Origin: Psychroserpens luteus | Lineage (GTDB): Bacteria > Bacteroidota > Bacteroidia > Flavobacteriales > Flavobacteriaceae | Assembly: GCF_015319355.1 (NCBI RefSeq) | Contig: NZ_JADILU010000004.1 | Span: 1-64,000 of the forward strand | DNA: 64,000 nt | Direction: 5' to 3' | In this document: piece by piece, positions 53,782 to 61,408 of the stretch | Numbering within the stretch: the first letter of the stretch is position 1 | How the letters are laid out: each line of letters begins with the position of its first letter | The notes under the pieces: model-generated | What the model saw: only the letters and a program-made list of their open reading frames with translations | What the model was told of the DNA's origin: nothing | Databases searched by the model: none | Translations under genes and position numbers: made by a program

Positions 53782-56082
53782 TTACCAATACAACCTAAAC
53801 ATCATATTAGGTGTAAAACCTATTGAAAACTTATCAATTGTTTCTATCTCGTTATCAAAATCATTGTTACCACGATATTCTCGACTAATAAAATTAGTCT
53901 TGTTATATACATTACGTATAGACAAACCTACTTTTGCTCTCAGCTTACTATCTTTTGAAAACTTAAATTTATAAGTACTAGAAAAATCAAGTCTGTGATA
54001 ATCTGGCAATCGTTTTGTATTAATCCCATTATTAAACTCTAAACCATCATCTCCAACTGTAGATTCTGTATAAGGTTTACCTGTTTGCCATCTCCAACCT
54101 AATGCGACTTGAAAATCAGAGATTTTATAGCTTAATGATGTTAAAAAAGCATGCCTAACATTAGACGTAGACCTAAAATAATTATCATCATTTAGAGTAT
54201 CATACTTGCTTTTAGAATTATTAAATGAATAACTCAACCATGTATTAAAACCGTTAAAACGTTTTCTCAAAAACAAATCAATACCATAAATATTCTGCTC
54301 ACCCATATTAAAATTACTGTTTTCTGGATTTAAAAAACCAAGTGACAATGCAGTAATATGATCTAATGTTTTGTAATAATTATCAATATCAACGGTCCAA
54401 CCATTATTTGTATATATAAATCCTGCGGAAATTTGCTTACCATTAATTATTGGGAATTCATCACCATTAGCTAATCTCCAAACTCTATTTTCTAATGACA
54501 AATCACTAATAACTGTTTCATCAATTTCACTAATAATTTGATTTTTTATTTCTGCGGAAATTTGAAGTTTCACATTTTTAAAGACGTTTTTATACACCAA
54601 TAATCGAGGTTCAATTCTAAACGCTTCTAGTTCTTCAAAATAGGTAGCTCTTGCTCCTACTTCAACATCAAACAATTTTAAATTATTGTAAACATAATTC
54701 CCATAAAAACTATGAGTTTGTACAACCGTCTTGTCTTCATCTAAAATAAACTGAAGATTTGTAGTATTTAAAAACGCATAGGCTACATCCTTTAAAACGT
54801 ACTGATAACCAAATGTAGAACTGTTATTCTCATTGATTTCCAGATTAAATTCCGTAGAAATCCCAGAATCAAAAATAATATTACGCTTTTCAAAATCTGA
54901 TGTTTGTGTATCATTTTCCGAAGTAATAAAATTATAATTCAATTTATATTCTGAAAAATAGGCAGATGTATGTTGCTTTAAATTAGTGTTCCAAATGGTC
55001 GTCCAGCCCAAACCATAACCTGTGTTTTTAATTGACATACGATCATTAAATGTTTCATTAGTTTCGGCATTATCAAGTGCATAATCTAATGTATTATCAA
55101 TAGAAATTATACTAGCAAATATGTTATTATTTGCATTTGGTTTATAGTTTAGTTTGATATTATAATCTAAAAAATCAAAACTATTGTTTGGGTTATCTCC
55201 TCTTCTAATCTTAGTGTTTTCAAACACCTTATCTGCAAGCTTATCAAATGTAAAAGATTGATATGTATTGGTGTAACTCGACCTAACAGAAGCTTGAACA
55301 GCCAACTTATCTTTGATGATTGGCGCTTCAATATAAGCATCTCCACTAATACCATTAAAACCCAATTGCGCTTTAAATTCGTTATCTATTTTGGAGGTCG
55401 TAGTCATAGAAATAACGCTTGACACACGTTCTCCATATCTTGGATTGGAACCTTTATTTATGAAAGTGACTTTTTTTGTAGCGTTTGGGTTAAATGGTGA
55501 AATCATACCAAACAAATGTCCTTTGTGATACATATTAATTCCATCCCAAATTATCCTATTCTGATCCATTTTACCACCTCTAACTAAAAAACCAGAAGCT
55601 GTTTCGTTTGGACTCACAACACCTGGCAACATTTGAATACTTTCTAAAACATCTGGCTCTGTGAGTCCTGGAAGAATCCCTAAACTAGCTGGATTAATTT
55701 GGTAAGATGTGTTTCTGTTTTTAGATATACCTTTTGTGAGATAACTATTGACAATGACTTTATCTAATTGATGTAAAGTCACCTCATTTTTGAATTTATT
55801 AACGATGATGTACCTGTTGGCAATTACTTCAAAATCTAGTCGTGTTTCATTTTTGAGCTCCTCTAAAAGTTGGATTAACGTTCGCTCTTTATTTTTTAAG
55901 GTAATCTTCAGGCCTGTAATACCATCATTTTGATAAGAAAATCGTACATCATATACATTCTCAATCTTCTCAAAAGCATCGTCTAAATTGGTATTATTAA
56001 AAAAAATGAAAAATTTAGCCTCTTCTTGCGAAAAGGCTAAAAATGGTAGAATTAACAAAATGTTGATTATCAATTTCTTCAC
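53782..56082 (-). CDS. TonB-dependent receptor with FecA-type signalling domain
   Basis: The 766-aa outer-membrane receptor has a signal peptide (1-18). Its N-terminal STN/secretin-like domain is at residues 20-95 ('NLDDAFEKIENVYDVRFSYQNDGITGLKITLKNKERTLIQLLEELKNETRLDFEV'), then a plug ('SGFLVRGGKMDQNRIIWDGINMYHKGHLFGMISPFN') and a beta barrel ending 'MMFRLYW'. The STN domain is the signature of receptors that signal through FecR to an ECF sigma factor, and both genes are directly upstream on the same strand. FecR overlaps this start by four bases. The substrate is unknown; iron or sugar uptake are the usual cases. Confidence 0.92.
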   Translation of the reverse strand: MKKLIINILLILPFLAFSQEEAKFFIFFNNTNLDDAFEKIENVYDVRFSYQNDGITGLKITLKNKERTLIQLLEELKNETRLDFEVIANRYIIVNKFKNEVTLHQLDKVIVNSYLTKGISKNRNTSYQINPASLGILPGLTEPDVLESIQMLPGVVSPNETASGFLVRGGKMDQNRIIWDGINMYHKGHLFGMISPFNPNATKKVTFINKGSNPRYGERVSSVISMTTTSKIDNEFKAQLGFNGISGDAYIEAPIIKDKLAVQASVRSSYTNTYQSFTFDKLADKVFENTKIRRGDNPNNSFDFLDYNIKLNYKPNANNNIFASIISIDNTLDYALDNAETNETFNDRMSIKNTGYGLGWTTIWNTNLKQHTSAYFSEYKLNYNFITSENDTQTSDFEKRNIIFDSGISTEFNLEINENNSSTFGYQYVLKDVAYAFLNTTNLQFILDEDKTVVQTHSFYGNYVYNNLKLFDVEVGARATYFEELEAFRIEPRLLVYKNVFKNVKLQISAEIKNQIISEIDETVISDLSLENRVWRLANGDEFPIINGKQISAGFIYTNNGWTVDIDNYYKTLDHITALSLGFLNPENSNFNMGEQNIYGIDLFLRKRFNGFNTWLSYSFNNSKSKYDTLNDDNYFRSTSNVRHAFLTSLSYKISDFQVALGWRWQTGKPYTESTVGDDGLEFNNGINTKRLPDYHRLDFSSTYKFKFSKDSKLRAKVGLSIRNVYNKTNFISREYRGNNDFDNEIETIDKFSIGFTPNMMFRLYW

Positions 56083-57011
56083 TTCGAGCTCAAATAGATG
56101 TTTCCTTTTTCTTTTTCAATGTATCTTATTTGTAAAGAATTAAATACTGTTTTTAATGCAATATCTAAATCCTTATGAGTAAAACTACCAGTATAAATTA
56201 AGTTGCTATTAATCTCTTTTGATTCTATTTTAATATTGTATTGAGACTCTATACTTGTAATTACATATTTTAATGGTACACTTTTAAATGTACTTTCTCC
56301 GTTAATCCATGATGGATTAACGTCTAATGTTTTCCATTGCTCTGCATCAAAGCCATTTATTCTTCTCACTGAATTTGTAGGTAATAATATATAATTTTCT
56401 GCTTTTGAGGTTACACTCACTTTACCTTCAAAACAGCTTACTTCAAATAAATCATTTAAAGAATTCACATTAAATTGGGTACCTAGAACTTTGACATCTC
56501 CATTATCTGTAACTACTGTAAATGTGCTTCCTTTTTTAACTTTGAAATACCCTTCACCTTTTAGGTTTAGAATTCTATTATTTTCCCAGTCATCTTCATC
56601 ATAGGTTAAGGTAGATTTGGAGTTTAAGATAACCTCAGATCCATCTAAAAGCACAATTGTTTTTTGTTCTCCATAATTGGTTTCTATAGTAACTATATCA
56701 TCACCAAGAATAAAAAACAAACCAATTAAAACAACAATAGATGCTGCTATACCTAGCAACCAACTGTTAGAATTTAACTGTCGTACTTTACCCTTTTCTT
56801 TCTTTTTAGAAATATGATCTTGAATTTTACTAAAAGATGCATCTGTAGATGACTCTAAATTCTCATAAGCATTAATCCCTTTTCTAATTTTTAAAAAAGA
56901 ATGATACTCGTTTTCAGAAACTAAAGATTTTAGCGCATCATCAGAGAGTTCTCCCTCTAACCATTTTGCTAAAAACGTATCATTTTCGCTATTTAAATTT
57001 TGATCTTTCAT
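56079..57011 (-). CDS. FecR-type anti-sigma/sigma-regulator membrane protein
   Basis: The 310-aa protein has a cytoplasmic N-terminal domain ('LAKWLEGELSDDALKSLVSENEYHSF'), a single membrane helix ('SWLLGIAASIVVLIGLFFILG') and a periplasmic FecR domain ('TIETNYGEQKTIVLLDGSEVILNSKSTLTYDEDDWENNRILNLKGEGYFKVKKGSTFTVVTDNGDVKVLGTQFNV'), plus the Bacteroidota-type C-terminal DUF4974 ('GESTFKSVPLKYVITSIESQYNIKIESKE'). It relays receptor occupancy to the ECF sigma factor encoded 49 bases upstream. Confidence 0.94.
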   Translation of the reverse strand: MKDQNLNSENDTFLAKWLEGELSDDALKSLVSENEYHSFLKIRKGINAYENLESSTDASFSKIQDHISKKKEKGKVRQLNSNSWLLGIAASIVVLIGLFFILGDDIVTIETNYGEQKTIVLLDGSEVILNSKSTLTYDEDDWENNRILNLKGEGYFKVKKGSTFTVVTDNGDVKVLGTQFNVNSLNDLFEVSCFEGKVSVTSKAENYILLPTNSVRRINGFDAEQWKTLDVNPSWINGESTFKSVPLKYVITSIESQYNIKIESKEINSNLIYTGSFTHKDLDIALKTVFNSLQIRYIEKEKGNIYLSSK

Positions 57012-57060
57012 AATATTCTACTACTAATACAACTACATTACATAAAACCCTACCTTAGTT

Positions 57061-57573
57061 TTAAATATTTCCAATTTTTTCTCTTATCACCACTAATGCT
57101 AAATGCATTCTTTTCTCCACAGCTTTAACAGATATATCTAAATGATCTGCAATTTCTTTATATTTCTTTTTTTCTATTCTACTTAATAAAAAAACTTCTT
57201 TTTGTTTTTCTGGCAATGCATCTATGGTTCGTTCTAATTTATCCATAAACTCCTTTTCTAACATTATAAACTCTGGTGATTCATTATTTTTATGCATCAC
57301 TAAAGCGTCTTGATGTTTTCTTACAACTTTGTCATGCTTAATCGTGTTTAAAAAAGTATTAGTCGCTATTGTATATAAATAGCCCTTAACACTATCATAG
57401 TTTACTTTACCACAATTGTCCCAAAGTTTAATAAAAGTCTCTTGTAAAATATCTTCTGCCTTATCAAGGTCTTGAGTCTTAAAGAAGATAAAACGTCTTA
57501 ACTCTTTTGAATACTGCTTGTAGACAGCTTCAAAAGTTTTCTCCTGACATATTTTTTGTTGATCTTTAGACAC
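57061..57573 (-). CDS. FecI-type ECF sigma factor
   Basis: The 170-aa protein has sigma region 2 ('YKQYSKELRRFIFFKTQDLDKAEDILQETFIKLWDNCGKV') and region 4 ('LERTIDALPEKQKEVFLLSRIEKKKYKEIADHLDISVKAVEKRMHLALVVIREK'). It is the first gene of the leftward sigma-FecR-receptor operon. A -7-like TAGTTTTG precedes it. The Kazal-like lipoprotein gene is divergent and may be its target, an inference from position. Confidence 0.95.
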   Translation of the reverse strand: MSKDQQKICQEKTFEAVYKQYSKELRRFIFFKTQDLDKAEDILQETFIKLWDNCGKVNYDSVKGYLYTIATNTFLNTIKHDKVVRKHQDALVMHKNNESPEFIMLEKEFMDKLERTIDALPEKQKEVFLLSRIEKKKYKEIADHLDISVKAVEKRMHLALVVIREKIGNI

Positions 57574-57595
57574 TAGTTGGTTTATAATTATTGGT

Positions 57596-57603
57596 CAAAA
57601 CTA
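57596..57603 (-). promoter_or_regulatory. -7 element for the FecI-FecR-receptor operon
   Basis: The minus strand reads TAGTTTTG, a TAnnTTTG match, 22 bases before the sigma-factor start. No clear -33 TTG was found. Confidence 0.45.
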
Positions 57604-57707
57604 ATTAAAAAATAGTTAGAGAAAAAAGTAGGGTATTTTAAAAGTGTGTTGTCTTAGTTATGATTAATCGCTAAAAAATTGAAATAAAAATTCAAAAAAA
57701 AGAAATT

Positions 57708-59354
57708 ATGAGAAATTTAAAACTAGCCTTTCTAAGCATCATATTTATTGCATGCTGTTTTACATCATGTACAAATAATGAACCCGTTATAGAAGAACAA
57801 AATATTGGGGCAAGCACATCTATTACAACATCTTTAACTCAACTAAGAACACAATTTGATAGTCAAGGTGATGTTATACCAACTGAAAACCCAACAGGTA
57901 ACATCGTTTTTGATTTCTGTTTTGATTTTGTTTATCCATTAAACCTATCATATAATAATGGTACAACCGTTACGATAATTAATCTTGATGATTTAGTTGA
58001 AGTCATGATTTACTCATCAGATGATTTATATATCAATGGTATTGAATTCCCTTTTGATGTAGAAGTATATAATGAAGATCAAGATGCAATAGTAGTTGCT
58101 ACAATTAACAATGAAGAAGAATTTGCTGACTTGTTAGAAGATTGTGATTTTGAAGATAATTGTAACTGCAATTTTGATTATAGTCCTGTTTGTATTGAAT
58201 TAAATACTTCAAATGGCGAAAGTTTCATAATTACATACCCTAATGCTTGTGCTGCTGAATGTGATGGTTTTACCCAAGCTGATTTTGTAGAAAATTGTTA
58301 TGGAGATTATAACTCTCCAGGAGGTACAGATTGTTTTACATTTAATTTCCCCATAACTATTATTACGGATAATGGAGCTACTATTACTGTAAACTCACAA
58401 ACGGAACTCGACAATGCACTTTATAACGCTTACTATTTTAACTTTGTATATTCATTTGATGTTACCTTAGATGACGGAACAGTACTTACAGTAGGTAACG
58501 AAGAAGCATTTATTGCATTATTAGAATCTTGTCTTGAAAATAGTGATTGTACACTAGACATAGAAAGTCTACAATTTATATTGATGTCTTGTGATGTATA
58601 TGATATCGAAATATACAATCAAAATGAAGAGATTGTAGATATTAACCAAGTGATGTTCAATGACGGTGGAGAACTTATTGTGAACGGAGAATTAACAGTA
58701 ACAGATATTGGCACTTGGAGTGTGACAACCGTTAACAATACAACTACAATAATCATGGATGGTGCACTAAGTTTCCCTCTACTTAACGGTAGTTGGGAGC
58801 TTATAGACTGCTTTTCTGGAGATCTAGAATTTTCTAATGGTAATTATACAATTAAACTAGAATGCCAAGACTGTATTTGTACTACAGAAGTTAATCCAGT
58901 TTGTGTTGAAGTTGAAACAGGATTAGGTACTGAAATAATCACATTCCTTAATTCATGTGAAGCAGAATGTGCAGGCTATAGTGCAAACGATTTTGTAGAC
59001 TGCCAAAGTAATACCGCAAATTGCTCTGAAGAAGAATTAGATACTATTTTAAATGATTGCGTTTGGTATGTAAATACAAGTTTATATCAAAATGTAATTC
59101 CTGAGTACTTTATATTTAATACAGATGGAAGTTTCTCTGTAGGAAACCCAGAAACAAATGAAACAGTTACTGTAGGTGATTGGAGTACTAACCAAAACCC
59201 AAGTACAAATCAAATATCTATGTCTTTTGGCACTGATATGGAACCTTACACACTAATAGCTGCCCTTGATTGGACAGTAGTTGTATGCAGTGAAGAATTT
59301 ATTTTATTAGAATCTAATAACGAATTTTTACAATTAGAACGTGATTGTAACTAA
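57708..59354 (+). CDS. Lipoprotein with two Kazal-like cysteine domains
   Basis: The 548-aa protein has a lipobox ('IFIACCFTSC', Cys21) followed by a low-complexity acidic linker. Two segments have the Kazal-type spacing: 'CNCNFDYSPVCIEL' ... 'YPNACAAECDGF' and 'CICTTEVNPVCVEV' ... 'LNSCEAECAGY'. Kazal domains usually inhibit serine proteases. Between and after them lie repeated beta-rich 'FNFPITIITDNGATITV'/'SFDVTLDDGTVLTV' stretches and a 'WELIDC'/'WSVTTV' lipocalin-like segment. The inhibitor role is inferred from spacing only. The gene is divergent from the FecI operon and followed by a very strong terminator. Confidence 0.8.
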   Translation: MRNLKLAFLSIIFIACCFTSCTNNEPVIEEQNIGASTSITTSLTQLRTQFDSQGDVIPTENPTGNIVFDFCFDFVYPLNLSYNNGTTVTIINLDDLVEVMIYSSDDLYINGIEFPFDVEVYNEDQDAIVVATINNEEEFADLLEDCDFEDNCNCNFDYSPVCIELNTSNGESFIITYPNACAAECDGFTQADFVENCYGDYNSPGGTDCFTFNFPITIITDNGATITVNSQTELDNALYNAYYFNFVYSFDVTLDDGTVLTVGNEEAFIALLESCLENSDCTLDIESLQFILMSCDVYDIEIYNQNEEIVDINQVMFNDGGELIVNGELTVTDIGTWSVTTVNNTTTIIMDGALSFPLLNGSWELIDCFSGDLEFSNGNYTIKLECQDCICTTEVNPVCVEVETGLGTEIITFLNSCEAECAGYSANDFVDCQSNTANCSEEELDTILNDCVWYVNTSLYQNVIPEYFIFNTDGSFSVGNPETNETVTVGDWSTNQNPSTNQISMSFGTDMEPYTLIAALDWTVVVCSEEFILLESNNEFLQLERDCN

Positions 59355-59388
59355 TACCCAATTTTAGTTGGTTGGTTTATTAATTTCC

Positions 59389-59425
59389 AAAACCCCTTCA
59401 GAATATAGTATTCTGAAGGGGTTTT
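59389..59425. terminator. Very strong bidirectional terminator
   Basis: A perfect 17-bp stem (59389-59405 with 59409-59425, core ACCCCTTCAGAATA) has a 3-base loop and lies between two convergent genes. A- and T-rich flanks on both sides let it serve both strands. A TTCGGAA octamer copy follows at 59438. Confidence 0.93.
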
Positions 59426-59446
59426 CTTTATTATTTTCTTCGGAAA

Positions 59447-59926
59447 TTAAACCGACTCACCCAACCAAGCTTTCATCATCCAAACTGTTTTTTCTTGTTC
59501 GGTAATAAAACCACTCATCATTGAGTTCGTCCCTTCATCATTTGCATCACCAGCATCATTTAGTATTTGACGTTCAATTTTCAGTAATTCAGAAAGTGAA
59601 TCAACAATAAGTTGCACTGCCTTTTCATCTTCGGAAATATTCTTTCCCACAGGTATTTTAGCTGCTTTAAAATAATCCTCAAATGTATGTAATGGAGTTA
59701 ATCCAAGAGTTAAAATTCGCTCTGCAATTTCATCTACTTTAAGATTTGCATCTGTATACAATTCTTCAAATTTAGGATGCAATTCAAAAAATCGTTTACC
59801 TCTTATATTCCAGTGAATTCCTCTTAAATTTTGATAATAAATCTGAAAATTTGCCAAAAGCGTATTTAAATCACTTGCAATTTCTTTTGTTTTTTTGGTC
59901 TCTAAACCTATACTATTAGTTGTCAT
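59447..59926 (-). CDS. dps: Dps/ferritin-like DNA-protecting protein
   Basis: I choose ATG 59926 (MTTNSIGLETKKTKEI); an ATG eight codons upstream adds only a basic leader and abuts the promoter box. The 159-aa protein has the Dps ferroxidase pattern: 'NLRGIHWNIRGKRFFELHPKFEELYTDANLKVDEIAERILTLG', with the His and DxxxE residues that bind iron between subunits. Dps stores iron and shields DNA from peroxide. The divergent neighbour is oxyR, its usual regulator, which supports the call. Confidence 0.94.
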   Translation of the reverse strand: MTTNSIGLETKKTKEIASDLNTLLANFQIYYQNLRGIHWNIRGKRFFELHPKFEELYTDANLKVDEIAERILTLGLTPLHTFEDYFKAAKIPVGKNISEDEKAVQLIVDSLSELLKIERQILNDAGDANDEGTNSMMSGFITEQEKTVWMMKAWLGESV

Positions 59927-59947
59927 AATCTTTATATTTTTGTTATA

Positions 59948-59955
59948 CAAATTTA
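59948..59955 (-). promoter_or_regulatory. -7 element for dps
   Basis: The minus strand reads TAAATTTG (TAnnTTTG) 21 bases before the dps start. The remaining 70 bases up to the oxyR start form the shared divergent control region, the likely OxyR-binding zone. Confidence 0.5.
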
Positions 59956-60027
59956 ACGAGTATTTGAATCAAATTATCATAGTTTTTATGAATAGTTTTA
60001 ATATCTTTATAGCATAAATCAATACAA

Positions 60028-60969
60028 ATGACAATTACACAATTAAAATACGTATTAGCAATAGCTGAACATAAAAATTTCACCAAAGCAGCCGAAAAAT
60101 GCTTTGTAACACAACCAACTTTAAGTACGCAAATACAAAAATTGGAAGATCAATTAGATGTCCAAATTTTTGACAGAAGTAAAAAACCTATTGAATTAAC
60201 AGATGTAGGTAGAAAGATTGTACAGCAAGCAAAAAATATAGTTGATGAATCTGAACGTATCCAAGACATCGTAGATCAACAAAAAGGATTTATAGGTGGC
60301 GAATTTAGAATAGGAATCATCCCAACGGTAATGCCTACTCTTTTACCTATGTTTCTTAAAAACTTTATTAAAAAATACCCAAAAGTAAAACTCAAAATAG
60401 AAGAGTTAACTACCGAAGAAATTATAACTCGTATCATGGATGGTCATTTAGATGCTGCAATTGCTGCAACTCCATTAGAACATGAATCTATTAAAGAGCG
60501 CGTATTGTATTTTGAACCTTTTGTCGGCTACATCCCTAATGACCACAGATTAAAAAACAAGAAAAAAATTGACGTGTCTGATTTAGACTTAAATGACATG
60601 CTTCTCTTAGAAGATGGACATTGTTTTAGAGACGGAGTAATCAATCTTTGTAAAACATTAAAAAATCATGATGACGATCAATTTCAATTAGAAAGTGGTA
60701 GTATAGAAACTTTAGTTAAACTATCAAACGAAGGTTTAGGCATGACACTTCTACCTTATTTAAACACATTAGACCTCAATGAGAACATGTCTAAAATGTT
60801 ACATCATTTCAATGATCCTTCTCCAGCGAGAGAGGTGAGTATCATTTATCATAAAAATGAACTTAAAATGCAAATCATAGATGCGTTACATAATGTGATT
60901 TCTGGTGTTATTCGTGGAGCTATTGCGTTTCAAAATGTAGAGATTATTAGTCCGTTGCCAAAAAAATAA
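60028..60969 (+). CDS. oxyR: OxyR-type LysR-family hydrogen-peroxide regulator
   Basis: The 313-aa protein has the LysR winged helix ('QLKYVLAIAEHKNFTKAAEKCFVTQPTLSTQIQKLEDQLDVQIFDRSK') and a substrate-binding-like regulatory domain. Two cysteines fall exactly where the E. coli OxyR redox pair is: Cys199 and Cys208 ('GHCFRDGVINLCKTL'). Oxidation to a disulfide should switch it on. It is divergent from dps with a 101-base gap, the classic arrangement for a direct target. Start ATG 60028 places the HTH at the right distance. Confidence 0.95.
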   Translation: MTITQLKYVLAIAEHKNFTKAAEKCFVTQPTLSTQIQKLEDQLDVQIFDRSKKPIELTDVGRKIVQQAKNIVDESERIQDIVDQQKGFIGGEFRIGIIPTVMPTLLPMFLKNFIKKYPKVKLKIEELTTEEIITRIMDGHLDAAIAATPLEHESIKERVLYFEPFVGYIPNDHRLKNKKKIDVSDLDLNDMLLLEDGHCFRDGVINLCKTLKNHDDDQFQLESGSIETLVKLSNEGLGMTLLPYLNTLDLNENMSKMLHHFNDPSPAREVSIIYHKNELKMQIIDALHNVISGVIRGAIAFQNVEIISPLPKK

Positions 60970-61007
60970 TAAACTCTAATTATTTGAGGTTGGCACATTT
61001 CAGAATA

Positions 61008-61038
61008 AAAAAAAGCGACAATTACGTCGCTTTTTTTT
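61008..61038. terminator. Bidirectional terminator
   Basis: GCGAC (61015-61019) and GTCGC (61026-61030) are flanked by A7 and T9, which extend the pairing to more than ten pairs. It lies between convergent genes, oxyR and the small leftward gene. Confidence 0.85.
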
Positions 61039-61235
61039 TATGGTTTTAATAAAATTAAACATTGATCTAATTCAGGGTTTTGCAGAATTAAAGATTTAAT
61101 ATAAATCTTAAGCTCTTCAATTTCGTACGGTAATAATCTTTGAAGTGCTTTTTGTAATTCTTTACAAAACAATGTGCTGTCAAAACTGACTTTACTAAGT
61201 ACGGTTTTAGTGTACTCAAACATTGCTCTTGCCAT
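61038..61235 (-). CDS. Small conserved protein of unknown function
   Basis: The 65-aa protein (MARAMFEYTKTVLSKVSFDS...) is predicted all-helical, with 'LFCKELQKALQRLLPYEIEELKIYIKSLI' as an amphipathic helical core. I recall near-identical small proteins in many Flavobacteriia, always hypothetical, but cannot verify that here. It has no signal peptide or membrane helix. The ribosome-binding region and the isolated position between two terminated neighbours support a real gene. Confidence 0.68.
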   Translation of the reverse strand: MARAMFEYTKTVLSKVSFDSTLFCKELQKALQRLLPYEIEELKIYIKSLILQNPELDQCLILLKP

Positions 61236-61351
61236 TTTTTTGGTTTTAGGTTAAATAAAAAAGTAGATTTACTGTATAGGCTTTGTTTTAATTATTACAT
61301 CATAAATGTAGTAAAAAATATGGTTCGAAATTGCCTCTAAACAAAAGTTTA

Positions 61352-61385
61352 ACAAAAAGGCCTAAAAAGTTAAACCTTTTAGACC
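61352..61385 (-). terminator. Imperfect terminator of the BNR/T9SS gene
   Basis: AAGGCCTAAAAAG (about 61359-61371) pairs imperfectly with CTTTTAGACCTT, with one bulge and a wobble. On the minus strand it follows the stop of the long gene at 61409 and leads into a T-rich stretch. Confidence 0.5.
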
Positions 61386-61408
61386 TTCAACATTGATTTA
61401 ACTTATAA

